NCBI GenBank assembly: GCA_011525945.1
Contig: WYBJ01000318.1
Location: forward strand, 1 to 54,081
From: Burkholderiaceae bacterium
Lineage (GTDB): Bacteria > Pseudomonadota > Gammaproteobacteria > Burkholderiales > WYBJ01
Direction: 5' to 3'
Length of the DNA: 54,081 bases
Below the pieces are notes generated by a model. The model ran no database searches. It had not been told where the DNA came from and was given only the letters and a program-made list of their open reading frames with translations. Position numbers and translations under genes: made by a program. Numbering within the stretch: position 1 is the first letter of the stretch; each line of letters opens with the position of its first letter. Positions 9,644 through 18,179 of the stretch are shown here, piece after piece.

Positions 9644-10570
9644 CTAAGGCGAGCGCTTCTTTCTCGCCCGCGGATGCGCTGCATCGTACACTCTCGCGAG
9701 ATGCTGGAAATCGAGATGGGTGTATACCTGGGTGGTGGCGATGCTGGCGTGTCCCAACATTTCCTGCACGGCACGCAAGTCACCACTCGATTGCAGCACA
9801 TGCGAAGCAAACGAATGGCGCAGCACGTGCGGATGGACGCGAGCGGCGATGCCCTGGCGCACGCCGGCGCTGCGGACCCGTCGCTGGATGCTGCGCACCG
9901 AGAGGCGCCGGCCCAGGCGGTTTACGAATACGGCTGCCGCATCTTCGCACGCGGCCTCGCACCGGCGCGCACGCCAGGCGCGCAACATGGCGAGTGCGGC
10001 GCGCCCAACCGGCACCACCCGGGTCTTGGACCCCTTGCCAAGCACGCGCACGCTCCCTTGCCCGAAATCGAGCATCGACCAGTCCAGCGCTGCCAGCTCC
10101 GAGACTCGCAGCCCGGACGAATAGAGCAGCTCCAACATTGCCCGGTCCCGAGTCGCGAAAGCGTCGTCGCCATCGATCTCGACCAGACAGCGCGCCTCGT
10201 CCGGCGACAAGGCGGCGGGCAGGCGCTTCGGGCTGCGCGGCGCACGCACGCCCGCGCATGGATCGTGCGTGCAGAGCCGCTCGCGCGCGAGGAATCGGAA
10301 CAGCCCCCGCCATGCCGATAGCATGCGCGCGATGCTGCGCCCGGAAAGACCGCGGGCATGCTGCGCCGACACGATGCGGCGAATGTCGTGCGCCGACAAC
10401 TGCCCGAGCGGCGTATCGGGCGCATGTATCGCCAGAATGCGGATGTCGTCGCGGTATGCCGATGCGGTGCGCGGCGAGAGCCGGCGCTCGCTCGCCAGAT
10501 AGCGCAAGTAGCTCTCGACCCAGCCACGCCCGGGATTGCCACCCTGCTCCGGGTGCACGGAATCCGTCAC
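9644..10570 (-). CDS. xerC: Site-specific tyrosine recombinase XerC
   Basis: A 308-residue tyrosine recombinase that acts with XerD at dif to resolve chromosome dimers. The SAM-like N-terminal DNA-binding domain is at about residues 14-100 and the catalytic domain at about 115-300. The catalytic set is complete: R155 (SSGLRVSEL), K179 (LGKGSKTR), H248 and R251 (HPHVLRHSF), H274 (LGHASI), Y283 nucleophile (TTQVYTHLDFQHLARVYDAAHPRA, the XerC-type end). The GTG at 10570 was chosen because it overlaps the DUF484 stop (GTGA); the open frame extends further upstream inside the DUF484 gene. dapF-DUF484-xerC is the conserved proteobacterial order. Confidence 0.95.
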   Translation of the reverse strand: MTDSVHPEQGGNPGRGWVESYLRYLASERRLSPRTASAYRDDIRILAIHAPDTPLGQLSAHDIRRIVSAQHARGLSGRSIARMLSAWRGLFRFLARERLCTHDPCAGVRAPRSPKRLPAALSPDEARCLVEIDGDDAFATRDRAMLELLYSSGLRVSELAALDWSMLDFGQGSVRVLGKGSKTRVVPVGRAALAMLRAWRARRCEAACEDAAAVFVNRLGRRLSVRSIQRRVRSAGVRQGIAARVHPHVLRHSFASHVLQSSGDLRAVQEMLGHASIATTQVYTHLDFQHLARVYDAAHPRARKKRSP

Positions 10571-11229
10571 CTCTGCGCCGCCTCGGTGCGGCCACGATCG
10601 AGCGCAGCCGCCGCAATCTCGCCCAGTCGGCGTAGGTACAAGGTACCCATCTCGGGATAGAAGCGCTGCGGATCTTCGCTCGCCAGCGCGAGCAGGCCGA
10701 ATGCCTGCGTGTTGCGCAACGGGACGTAGGCGAACGAGCGCAGGTGCTGCGCGGTTTCGCCGAACCAGGCCGCGGTATCGGCCATCGCGTGCGCGCTGCA
10801 ATAGGGGCCGTTCAGTGCGCACGAGAAAGCGCGCGCCTCTTCGCTCGCGGTTGCACCAACGGCTGGCGTGCCGCCGCCATATCCGTCCCAGAGCCGCACC
10901 GCTACGTGCGGGACGGAGAAGTCTTCCCGCAGGTTGAAGGCGAGTACGTGCAACACCGTGTCGACATCGCGTGCGCCGATCAGCGCAAGCGTCATCCTGT
11001 GCAGCTTTTCGGTGATCGCGTCGTTCTGCTCGCCGAATCGGATCAACTCGCCGAGTTTCGATTCCAGCCGCCGCACTTTCTCGCGCAGCGACAGGATCTG
11101 CCGTTCCGCGATCGGGATCGCGCGACCGCCGTGCGGATGGGGAATGACGACCTCGGCCAGCATTTCCGCATAATCTTCGAAGAATTCGGGATGCTGATTG
11201 AGAAATTGCGCGACTTCTTCTGCTTTCAT
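10567..11229 (-). CDS. DUF484 family GAF-like protein
   Basis: A 220-residue protein of the DUF484 (YigA) family: an N-terminal helical segment MKAEEVAQFLNQHPEFFEDYAEML, then IPHPHGGRAIPIAERQILSLRE, a coiled-coil to about residue 75, and a GAF-like domain at about 80-210 (LIGARDVDTVLHVLAFNLREDF, FAYVPLRNTQAFGLLALAS). Function is unknown. Conserved position between dapF and xerC suggests co-transcription. Its coiled-coil/GAF part resembles the N-terminal half of the GGDEF protein at 18130-19278. Confidence 0.9.
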   Translation of the reverse strand: MKAEEVAQFLNQHPEFFEDYAEMLAEVVIPHPHGGRAIPIAERQILSLREKVRRLESKLGELIRFGEQNDAITEKLHRMTLALIGARDVDTVLHVLAFNLREDFSVPHVAVRLWDGYGGGTPAVGATASEEARAFSCALNGPYCSAHAMADTAAWFGETAQHLRSFAYVPLRNTQAFGLLALASEDPQRFYPEMGTLYLRRLGEIAAAALDRGRTEAAQR

Positions 11230-11268
11230 GAGTCTCCCTTGCTCAATGGCTGGCGCCTGCCCGCTCAG

Positions 11269-12099
11269 CTAGATTTCGATCTCGCCTTCGAACACCGTAC
11301 ACGCCGGGCCCGTCATCATCACCGTGGTCGCTTCGCCGCCCCACTCGATCTCGACCTCTCCGCCGCGCATCGCCACACGCACCGGCGAAGACAGGAGCCC
11401 CCCCTGAATGCCGCAGACGACCGCGGCGCACGCACCCGTTCCGCAAGCGAGCGTCTCGCCCGCGCCACGCTCGTAAACACGCAGCCGGATCGCCTGCCGA
11501 TCGAGCACCTGCATATAGCCGGCGTTGACCCGTTGCGGAAAGCGCTCATGCCGCTCGATCAGCGGCCCTTCCGATCGTACCGGTGCGCAATCCACATCCG
11601 CGACCACCTGCACCGCATGCGGGTTGCCCAGCGCAACGGCGGCAATGGTGCGATCCTGCCCGCCCACGTGCAAGTGGTAGGTCAGTTCGCGCCGCGGCGC
11701 GAGAAACGGGATTCTGGCGGGCTCGAACTCAGGCATGCCCATATCGACGCTTACCAGGTCATCGTCGCGTACGCGCGCAACGATGACCCCGGCCGTCGTA
11801 CCGACGCGGATCGAGCGGCGCTGCGTGAGCCCCTTGTCGAGCACGAAACGCGCGAAACAGCGCGCGCCATTGCCGCAGTTCTCCACCTCGCCGCCGTCGG
11901 CATTGAAGATCCGGTAGTGAAAATCGGTCCGAGCGCTGCGCGCCGGCTCAACGATCAGAATCTGGTCGCAACCGACGCCGAAGCGGCGATCAGCGAGGCG
12001 ACGCACCAAGTCCGGATCGAGCGCGACCGCCTCGCGCGTGGCATCGATGACAACGAAGTCGTTGCCCAGACCCTGCATTTTGGTGAAGCGCAATCTCAC
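11269..12099 (-). CDS. dapF: Diaminopimelate epimerase
   Basis: PLP-independent racemase converting LL- to meso-diaminopimelate for lysine and peptidoglycan synthesis, 276 residues from the GTG at 12099. The two catalytic cysteines are C75 (ENCGNGARC) and C219 ([13 protein letters not shown]), matching E. coli C73 and C217. [32 protein letters not shown] and [18 protein letters not shown] are diagnostic. The GTG start has GGAAG upstream and aligns with the E. coli N-terminus; an ATG at 12138, abutting the upstream stop, would add 13 residues and is the main alternative. It is followed by the DUF484 gene. Confidence 0.95.
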   Translation of the reverse strand: MRLRFTKMQGLGNDFVVIDATREAVALDPDLVRRLADRRFGVGCDQILIVEPARSARTDFHYRIFNADGGEVENCGNGARCFARFVLDKGLTQRRSIRVGTTAGVIVARVRDDDLVSVDMGMPEFEPARIPFLAPRRELTYHLHVGGQDRTIAAVALGNPHAVQVVADVDCAPVRSEGPLIERHERFPQRVNAGYMQVLDRQAIRLRVYERGAGETLACGTGACAAVVCGIQGGLLSSPVRVAMRGGEVEIEWGGEATTVMMTGPACTVFEGEIEI

Positions 12100-12138
12100 C
12101 TCAGAGGCTTCCCGTCCGCTGGCTCGCACTGCCGGCAT

Positions 12139-12648
12139 TCACGGCTCGACCACCATGAGATAGTCGTCCATCACGAACCCGGCGCCGATTTCGGTCACCA
12201 TCGACCGCTCGATCCGAAACCCCCAACGCCGGTATGCCGCGATCGCGCTCGCATTACGCTTGTTCACCGCGAGAACGAGCCGCCGGCATCCGAGGTTGCG
12301 CGCCCGCGCGCGTACGCTTTGCAGCAATTGCGACCCGATTCCCGTTGCCTGTCGCGCGGGATCGACGTAGAGTTTGTCGAGCTTCAGCTCACCTGGCTCG
12401 GTCGTGAGCAGGCACGACGAGAAGCCGACCGGTTGACCGTTGAGCGTCGCCAACTCCCACCACACATCGTCGCGCCCGAGCTCGGCCCGCACCAGTTCGG
12501 GCCGGTAGCGCTGCTCGAGCATGTATTCTATCTGCGCGTTCGTAATGATGCCCGGGTAGTGAGCAAGCCAGATCGTACGGGCAAGCTGGCCCAACGCTCC
12601 GATATCGGCCGGATCGAGCGGCCCGATCCGAAGTGGCTCAGCCCTCAT
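12139..12648 (-). CDS. GNAT family N-acetyltransferase
   Basis: A 169-residue GNAT-fold acetyltransferase. The acetyl-CoA pyrophosphate loop is RQATGIGSQLL in motif A, preceded by LKLDKLYVDP. Motif B is CRRLVLAVNKRNASAIAAYRRWGFRIERS, a pattern common in small-molecule or ribosomal-protein acetyltransferases. The acceptor cannot be predicted. The ATG at 12648 lies inside the end of the upstream acyltransferase gene (11-bp overlap), and the stop directly abuts the alternative dapF ATG, so it is embedded in a single transcription unit from the acyltransferases to xerC. Confidence 0.85.
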   Translation of the reverse strand: MRAEPLRIGPLDPADIGALGQLARTIWLAHYPGIITNAQIEYMLEQRYRPELVRAELGRDDVWWELATLNGQPVGFSSCLLTTEPGELKLDKLYVDPARQATGIGSQLLQSVRARARNLGCRRLVLAVNKRNASAIAAYRRWGFRIERSMVTEIGAGFVMDDYLMVVEP

Positions 12649-13516
12649 AGAAGCGCTTCGTCGCGCCCGGCGGCCGGGTCTTGAACCGCTTGTGCACCCA
12701 GTAATATTGCTCGGGCATCTCGCGCACACGCGCTTCGATGAAGGCATTCATGCGCCGCGCGTCCGCGGCCAAGTCGGTGCCGGGATAATCGACCCAGGCG
12801 GGATACAGGCGCGCGACATAGCCCGCGCCACCGGGCAACTGGCGGGTGACGCAGGGCAGGACCGCAGCGCCCGAGATCGCCGCCAGGCGGCTCAGCGCCG
12901 TAACGGTAGCCGCGGGCACGCCGAAAAAAGGCACGAACACGGCATCGCGAGCGCCCAAATCCATGTCGGGCAGATAGAACAACGGCAGCCCCGAGCGCAG
13001 CGCCTTCACGATCGGCCGCACGCCATCCTGGCGGGAATAAGCGTGCCCGTCGTTGAAGCGGGTGCGGCCGTGCAACAGCATCGCGTCCAGCACGGCATTG
13101 GGCTGCTTGCTGTACATGGTGACCATGACATGGTCGAGGTGTAAGCGGATGCCGCCCATTTCGCAGCCGACAAAATGCGGCGCCAGTACGATGATCGGCC
13201 GGTGCGCAACCGCGCGCCAGTGCTCTTCACCCTCGATACGTACGAGGCGGCGCACGGCAGCGGCCGAGGACCACCACAAGATGCCGCGCTCCAGCACACT
13301 GCGGGCGAGCGCCATGAAATGACGGCGTGCGATGCGTTCGCGCTCATGGGGCGGGCGCTGCGGGAAGCAAAGTGCGAGATTCGCCAGCGCCACCCGGCGG
13401 CGATGCCTGCCGAGCCGGTACAGGACGAGCCCCAGTGCGTCGCCAACGAGCGCCAATGCGCGCAGCGGCAGCAGCCTGGCAAGCCAAATGAGCGCCAGTG
13501 CGATGCGCGCGCTCAT
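12638..13516 (-). CDS. Lipid A biosynthesis acyltransferase (LpxL/LpxM family), second copy
   Basis: A 292-residue inner-membrane late lipid A acyltransferase that transfers an acyl chain from acyl-ACP to a lipid A precursor. There is an N-terminal hydrophobic segment (about residues 3-35). The catalytic HX4(D/E) motif is H114-FVGC-E119 (VLAPHFVGCEMGG). Downstream blocks are MYSKQPN, GLPLFYLPDMDLGARDAVFVPFFGVPAATVTALSRLA and EQYYWVHKRFKTRPPG, typical of the HtrB family. Its ATG overlaps the stop of the preceding paralogue (ATGA). Which acyl position it serves cannot be decided from the sequence. Confidence 0.9.
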   Translation of the reverse strand: MSARIALALIWLARLLPLRALALVGDALGLVLYRLGRHRRRVALANLALCFPQRPPHERERIARRHFMALARSVLERGILWWSSAAAVRRLVRIEGEEHWRAVAHRPIIVLAPHFVGCEMGGIRLHLDHVMVTMYSKQPNAVLDAMLLHGRTRFNDGHAYSRQDGVRPIVKALRSGLPLFYLPDMDLGARDAVFVPFFGVPAATVTALSRLAAISGAAVLPCVTRQLPGGAGYVARLYPAWVDYPGTDLAADARRMNAFIEARVREMPEQYYWVHKRFKTRPPGATKRFYEG

Positions 13517-14394
13517 GGTTCGATCGATACGCCATCGGTTCGCGCGGCCGCGGCGGCACGCGGCACCTTGTATCGGTCGTATCCCCACAGATACTGCTCC
13601 GGGCACACGACGATGGCGCGCTCGACCGCACGATTGAGCTCGGCCTCGTCGTGTGCCCGATCGGACAACTGCTCGATGTGCAGGCGGTAGCCGCGGCCCT
13701 TGGGCAATCGCTCGGCGAATACCATGAAGGCGGCCGCCCCGGTGGCGCGCCGCAGACCGCCCGTGAGGGTCATGGTCCAAGCCGGACGGCCGAAGAACGG
13801 CGCCCAGACGCCATCGCCGAACCGAGGTACCTGATCGGGCAGCATGCCAACTGCCTCGCCCTTGCGCAATGCACGCAGCAGCTTCCGCACGCCGGACAGA
13901 TCGGTCGTTGCAAGCTTGGTCGTGCCGCGTTTGCGGCCCCTTATCATGATTCCTTCCAGCCAGCGCACGCGCGGAGGCCGGTAGAGCACGGTGAGCGGGA
14001 GCTTTTGCCCGAAATAAAATCCGGCAATCTCGAAACACCCGAGATGCGGCGTAAGCAGCATGATCCCGCGTCCGGACTCGCGCGCCTCTTCGATCAAGTG
14101 GTAGTTTCTCACCTCGCGCAGATACGCCATGGCTCGCGGCGGCGGTTTCAGCCAGATCGCCGGTACTTCGAGCGTGCCCTTGCCGGCCTCGGCAATGGCG
14201 CGACGGCGCAGACGCCGGTAGTCGGCCTCGTGCGAAAACAGACCGCTTTGCCTCAAGTTCTGATCCAGGCGTGTCGAATAGCGCGGCGAGAGCAGGTAGA
14301 CGAGCCATCCCACGCCGGCCCCGAACACATGCAGCCATCGCAGCGGCAGCCATGCCAAGGGCCGCAACACGATCTCAAGCATCGGGACTGTCAT
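13513..14394 (-). CDS. Lipid A biosynthesis acyltransferase (LpxL/LpxM family), first copy
   Basis: A paralogue of the next gene, 293 residues from the ATG at 14394 (a TTG at 14412 would add six residues). There is an N-terminal membrane segment (WLPLRWLHVFGAGVGWLVYLL). The catalytic motif is H117-LGCF-E122 (LLTPHLGCFEIAG); GEAVGMLPDQVPRFGDGVWAPFFGRPAWTMTL and PEQYLWGYDRYKVPR are family hallmarks. The order of two tandem acyltransferases divergent from metK is common in betaproteobacteria; the pair probably adds the two secondary acyl chains of lipid A. Specificity is inferred, not visible. Confidence 0.9.
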   Translation of the reverse strand: MTVPMLEIVLRPLAWLPLRWLHVFGAGVGWLVYLLSPRYSTRLDQNLRQSGLFSHEADYRRLRRRAIAEAGKGTLEVPAIWLKPPPRAMAYLREVRNYHLIEEARESGRGIMLLTPHLGCFEIAGFYFGQKLPLTVLYRPPRVRWLEGIMIRGRKRGTTKLATTDLSGVRKLLRALRKGEAVGMLPDQVPRFGDGVWAPFFGRPAWTMTLTGGLRRATGAAAFMVFAERLPKGRGYRLHIEQLSDRAHDEAELNRAVERAIVVCPEQYLWGYDRYKVPRAAAAARTDGVSIEP

Positions 14395-14530
14395 CCATTG
14401 ACCGGCCGACAAGCCACTGACAAAACCGTCAGCCGAAACACCGGATACGAGGGGTGCGAGCCGTAAAGCAGACCTGCCCGCCAGCCTCCCCGGCCTCGCG
14501 TCTTATTCCCTGCCGCACGTAATTTCCTTT

Positions 14531-14539
14531 TGCTATTCT
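14531..14539 (+). promoter_or_regulatory. Putative extended -10 promoter of metK
   Basis: TGC followed by TATTCT forms an extended -10 (TGn-TATnnT type) in an A+T-richer patch of the metK upstream region. The -35 region (TGCCGC, 17 bp upstream) is poor, which an extended -10 can tolerate. The predicted start is near 14546, giving a leader of about 28 nt with AGGGAG (14558-14563) as ribosome-binding site. I saw no SAM riboswitch consensus in the 14395-14573 intergenic stretch. Confidence 0.4.
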
Positions 14540-14573
14540 ATGGGGCTTTGAGCTCGCAGGGAGTGTCCGTCTC

Positions 14574-15743
14574 ATGAACGAGTTTCTCTTTACGTCCGAA
14601 TCCGTGTCCGAAGGTCATCCCGACAAGGTCGCGGATCAGATCTCCGACACGGTCCTCGATGCGATCCTCGCCCAGGACAAGCACGGCCGGGTGGCGGCCG
14701 AAACCTTGGTGTGTACGGGGCTGGTCGCAATGGCGGGACAGATCACCACGCGTGCCGCCGTCGACTATGGCGAGCTCGCACGCAACGTGATCAAGCGCAT
14801 CGGCTACGACAGCTCGGACATCGGTTTCGACTACAAGACCTGCGCAGTGGTGACAGCGTTCGATCGCCAGTCGCCCGATATCGCGCAGGGCGTGGACGAG
14901 GGCAAGGGCCTGGACCTCGAACAGGGCGCGGGCGACCAGGGCCTCATGTACGGCTACGCCTGCGACGAGACGGCGCAGCTGATGCCGCTGCCGATCTTCT
15001 ATGCGCACCGGCTGATGGAACGCCACGCGGAGCTTCGCAAGGACGGTCGGCTGCCGTGGTTGCGCCCGGACGCGAAATCGCAAGTGAGCGTGCGCTACGT
15101 CAACAACCGGCCGATTCACGTCGAAACCATCGTCGTTTCCACCCAGCATCACCCCGACATATCCCACGCCCAGATCACCGAGGCGGTGGTGGAAGAGATC
15201 GTAAAGCCTGTTTTTCCCAAGGGCGTGCTGTCGGATAACACCAAGTTCCTGATCAATCCGACAGGCCGCTTTGTCATCGGCGGGCCGATGGGAGATACCG
15301 GGCTCACCGGGCGCAAGATCATCGTCGACACCTACGGCGGCTCGGCCCGCCACGGCGGCGGCGCTTTTTCCGGCAAAGATCCCTCCAAGGTGGATCGCTC
15401 GGCGGCCTACGCTGCACGCTACGTGGCCAAGAACATCGTCGCCGCCAAGCTCGCAGACCGCTGTGAAGTGCAGGTGGCCTACGCGATCGGCGTTGCGAGA
15501 CCGGTAAGCCTCATGGTGGATACGTTCGGCACCGGCAAGATTCCCGACGACAAGATCGCCAAGCTGATCGAAAAGCACTTCGACTTGCGCCCCAAGGGCA
15601 TTATCGCCGCTCTCGACATGCTGCGGCCCATCTACGGCAAGACCGCCGCTTACGGCCACTTCGGCCGCGACGAGCCGGAGTTCACCTGGGAGGTAACCGA
15701 CAAGGCCGAAGCGCTCATGCTCGATGCCGGCGTCAAGAGCTGA
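14574..15743 (+). CDS. metK: S-adenosylmethionine synthetase
   Basis: Makes SAM from methionine and ATP; a cytoplasmic tetramer, 389 residues. Signatures are [12 protein letters not shown] at residues 14-25 (ATP and metal binding), [12 protein letters not shown] from 118, and the P-loop-like [22 protein letters not shown]. The C-terminus [17 protein letters not shown] is typical. It heads a methyl-cycle unit with ahcY 144 bp downstream, separated by an SAH riboswitch, then metF. Length is normal and nothing is missing. Confidence 0.98.
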   Translation: MNEFLFTSESVSEGHPDKVADQISDTVLDAILAQDKHGRVAAETLVCTGLVAMAGQITTRAAVDYGELARNVIKRIGYDSSDIGFDYKTCAVVTAFDRQSPDIAQGVDEGKGLDLEQGAGDQGLMYGYACDETAQLMPLPIFYAHRLMERHAELRKDGRLPWLRPDAKSQVSVRYVNNRPIHVETIVVSTQHHPDISHAQITEAVVEEIVKPVFPKGVLSDNTKFLINPTGRFVIGGPMGDTGLTGRKIIVDTYGGSARHGGGAFSGKDPSKVDRSAAYAARYVAKNIVAAKLADRCEVQVAYAIGVARPVSLMVDTFGTGKIPDDKIAKLIEKHFDLRPKGIIAALDMLRPIYGKTAAYGHFGRDEPEFTWEVTDKAEALMLDAGVKS

Positions 15744-15773
15744 GCGCAAGTCGCACCCTTCTCGTTCCCGCCC

Positions 15774-15858
15774 CGCCCGAGGGGCGCTGCGACCGCGCGA
15801 CCTGATATCGGCGCGTGCGGCCAGGCTTGGGCGGTCGGATCCCGCTGCAACCGCGCCC
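15774..15858 (+). promoter_or_regulatory. S-adenosylhomocysteine (SAH) riboswitch upstream of ahcY
   Basis: The leader of ahcY folds as the SAH riboswitch. P1 is CGCCCGAG (15774-15781) with CTTGGGCG (15826-15833), fully paired with G-U allowed. The conserved core GGGGCGCTGCGACCG follows, with P2 closing toward GTGCGGCCAGG. The H-type pseudoknot pairs GGGCGC (15782-15787) with GCGCCC (15853-15858). The conserved GCGCTGC and CCAGGCT elements match the known family, which turns on ahcY when the toxic product SAH accumulates. A small hairpin ATTCA/TGAAT (15859-15875) and a GGAGG ribosome-binding site (15876-15880) follow directly, so control of translation initiation is plausible. Confidence 0.9.
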
Positions 15859-15887
15859 ATTCATCGGTATTGAATGGAGGCTCGACC

Positions 15888-17303
15888 ATGAACATCCCCA
15901 ATTCCGTCGCACAGCCCGACTACGTCGTGAAGGACATCGGCCTCGCCGACTGGGGTCGCAAGGAGATCGGCATCGCCGAGACCGAAATGCCCGGTCTGAT
16001 GGCGATCGTCGAGGATTACGCGGCGCGCCAGCCGCTCAAGGGAGCGCGCATCACCGGGTCGCTGCACATGACCATTCAGACCGCGGTTCTGATCGAGACC
16101 CTGGTCAAGCTGGGCGCCGAACTGCGCTGGGCGTCGTGCAACATCTTTTCCACCCAGGACCACGCGGCGGCGGCGATCGCGGCGGCCGGCATCCCGGTGT
16201 TCGCGTACAAGGGCGAATCGCTCAACGAGTACTGGGATTACACCCACCGCATCCTCGATTGGCCCGACGGCAACGGCCCCAACATGATCCTGGACGACGG
16301 TGGCGACGCGACGCTTCTCGTCACACTCGGCGCGCGCGCGGAGCGGGATGCGACCCTGATCGCGCGGCCGAGCAACGAGGAGGAAGAGATTCTTTACGCG
16401 GCGATCCGCAAGCGGCTCGCCGAGCAACCCGGCTGGTATTCGCGCATCCAGGCGAACATCCGCGGCGTCACCGAGGAAACCACCACGGGCGTGCACCGGC
16501 TCTATCTGATGGAAAAGGACGGGCGCCTGCCATTTCCGGCCATCAACGTGAACGACTCGGTCACGAAGTCCAAGTTCGACAACCTGTACGGTTGCCGCGA
16601 GTCGCTGGTCGACGGCATCAAGCGCGCAACCGACGTGATGATCGCCGGCAAGATCGCGATGATCGCTGGCTACGGTGATGTGGGCAAAGGTTGCGTACAG
16701 GCGCTCAAAGGCCTCGGCGCGACGGTGTGGGTTAGCGAAATCGACCCGATCTGCGCCCTGCAGGCGGCGATGGAAGGCCATCGTGTGGTGACGATGGATT
16801 ATGCTTGCGACAAGGCCGACATCTTCGTCACCTCGACCGGCAACGTGCACGTGATCGACCACGGCCACATGCAGCGCATGAAGCACAATGCCATCGTGTG
16901 CAACATCGGCCACTTCGATTCCGAGATCGACATCGCCAGTCTGCGCCGGTACCCGTGGGAAAACATCAAGCCGCAGGTCGATCACGTCATCTGGCCGGAC
17001 GGCAAGCGCATCATCGTTCTGGCCGAAGGGCGGTTGGTGAACCTGGGCTGCGCCACCGGCCACCCGAGCTTCGTCATGTCGAGCTCGTTCAGCAACCAGG
17101 TGCTGGCGCAGATCGAACTCTTCACCGATTACGCGAAGTACGACAAAAAGGTCTACGTGCTGCCGAAGAAGCTCGACGAGCATGTCGCACGACTGCACCT
17201 GCGCAAGCTCGGCGCCGAGCTCACCCGGCTCAACGAGGCGCAGTGCCGCTATATCGGGGTGGACATCGATGGGCCCTACAAGCCGGATCACTATCGATAT
17301 TAG
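15888..17303 (+). CDS. ahcY: Adenosylhomocysteinase (SAH hydrolase)
   Basis: Hydrolyses S-adenosylhomocysteine to homocysteine and adenosine, relieving product inhibition of methyltransferases; a 471-residue NAD-dependent tetramer. The N-terminal substrate domain has [16 protein letters not shown] and [16 protein letters not shown]. The NAD-binding loop is GYGDVGKG at residues 261-268, and the C-terminal region ends KPDHYRY, the canonical tail whose Lys and Tyr contact the neighbouring NAD. The ATG at 15888 follows GGAGG by 7 nt. Expression is likely controlled by the SAH riboswitch immediately upstream. Confidence 0.98.
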   Translation: MNIPNSVAQPDYVVKDIGLADWGRKEIGIAETEMPGLMAIVEDYAARQPLKGARITGSLHMTIQTAVLIETLVKLGAELRWASCNIFSTQDHAAAAIAAAGIPVFAYKGESLNEYWDYTHRILDWPDGNGPNMILDDGGDATLLVTLGARAERDATLIARPSNEEEEILYAAIRKRLAEQPGWYSRIQANIRGVTEETTTGVHRLYLMEKDGRLPFPAINVNDSVTKSKFDNLYGCRESLVDGIKRATDVMIAGKIAMIAGYGDVGKGCVQALKGLGATVWVSEIDPICALQAAMEGHRVVTMDYACDKADIFVTSTGNVHVIDHGHMQRMKHNAIVCNIGHFDSEIDIASLRRYPWENIKPQVDHVIWPDGKRIIVLAEGRLVNLGCATGHPSFVMSSSFSNQVLAQIELFTDYAKYDKKVYVLPKKLDEHVARLHLRKLGAELTRLNEAQCRYIGVDIDGPYKPDHYRY

Positions 17304-17345
17304 CGATTTCAGCGATTTCCCGATCGCTTGGCGGAACGTCGATCG

Positions 17346-18179
17346 ATGTCCATCGCGCGTACTTTCAGCTTCGAGTTCTTCCCGCCCAATACACCGGAGG
17401 GACGCGAAAAGCTGCGCGCCACCACGCGCCAGCTCGCCCAGCTCGCGCCGAAGTTCTTTTCGGTGACCTACGGCGCCGGCGGCTCCACGCGCGATCGCAC
17501 GCTCGAAACCGTGCTCGACATCCAGGCGAGCGGCAGTGCCGCCGCGCCCCACGTGTCGTGCATCGCATCGAGCCGCGAAAGCATCCGTGAGACGCTCGCA
17601 CGCTATCGCGACGCCGGCATCGAGCACCTGATCGCACTGCGCGGCGATCTGCCCTCAGGGCTCGCCACTGCGGGCGAGTTCCGCTATGCCTTCGAGCTGG
17701 TGGAATTCGTCCGGCACGAATACGGCCAGCAGTTCTTCATCGAAGTCGCGGCCTATCCCGAATACCACCCGCAGGCGCGCAACGCGCTGGAAGACCTGCG
17801 CAACTTCAAGCGCAAGATCGACGCCGGCGCCGACTCGGCGATCACGCAATACTTCTACAATCCCGACTGCTATTTCCACTTCGTCGACCAGTGCGCAGCG
17901 ATGGGGATCGACATTCCGATCGTACCGGGCATCATGCCGATCCACCGCTTCTCGCAGCTCGCGCGCTTTTCCGACGCCTGCGGCGCGGAGATCCCGCGCT
18001 GGATCCGCAACAAGCTGCAGGCCTACGGTGACGACGTCGATGCGGTGCGTGCCTTTGGTCTGGACGTCGTTACGGCGCTATGCGACCGGCTGCTCGAGCA
18101 AGGCGCTCCGGGGCTGCATTTCTACACGCTCAACCAGGCAGGGGCGGTGACGACGATCTGGCAGCGGCTCGGGTTGTAG
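17346..18179 (+). CDS. metF: 5,10-methylenetetrahydrofolate reductase
   Basis: FAD-dependent TIM-barrel reductase producing 5-methyl-THF for methionine synthesis; 277 residues. The N-terminal catalytic FSFEFFPP (Glu10 corresponds to E. coli Glu28), VTYGAGGSTRDRT, HVSCIASSRE, LRGDLPSG and FITQ-like SAITQYFYNPDCYFHFVD, with PIVPGIMPI, are the family blocks. The ATG at 17346 gives the right length; a TTG at 17328 would add six residues. It is last of the metK-ahcY-metF unit. Its 3' end overlaps the convergent GGDEF gene by 50 bp. Confidence 0.96.
   Translation: MSIARTFSFEFFPPNTPEGREKLRATTRQLAQLAPKFFSVTYGAGGSTRDRTLETVLDIQASGSAAAPHVSCIASSRESIRETLARYRDAGIEHLIALRGDLPSGLATAGEFRYAFELVEFVRHEYGQQFFIEVAAYPEYHPQARNALEDLRNFKRKIDAGADSAITQYFYNPDCYFHFVDQCAAMGIDIPIVPGIMPIHRFSQLARFSDACGAEIPRWIRNKLQAYGDDVDAVRAFGLDVVTALCDRLLEQGAPGLHFYTLNQAGAVTTIWQRLGL

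Noticed and set aside
9644..10570. XerC considered as a phage or integron integrase marking a mobile element
   Set aside because: Sequence and neighbourhood (dapF-DUF484-xerC) are those of the housekeeping recombinase; no att repeats or mobile genes nearby.
10744..12684. 646-codon plus-strand frame across DUF484, dapF and GNAT genes
   Set aside because: Antisense shadow; the minus-strand genes carry clear family motifs.
14395..14573. Possible SAM riboswitch before metK
   Set aside because: No SAM riboswitch core elements or pseudoknot could be recognised; only an extended -10 promoter is supported.
15861..17627. 588-codon minus-strand frame opposite ahcY and metF
   Set aside because: Shadow of ahcY; no recognisable domain.
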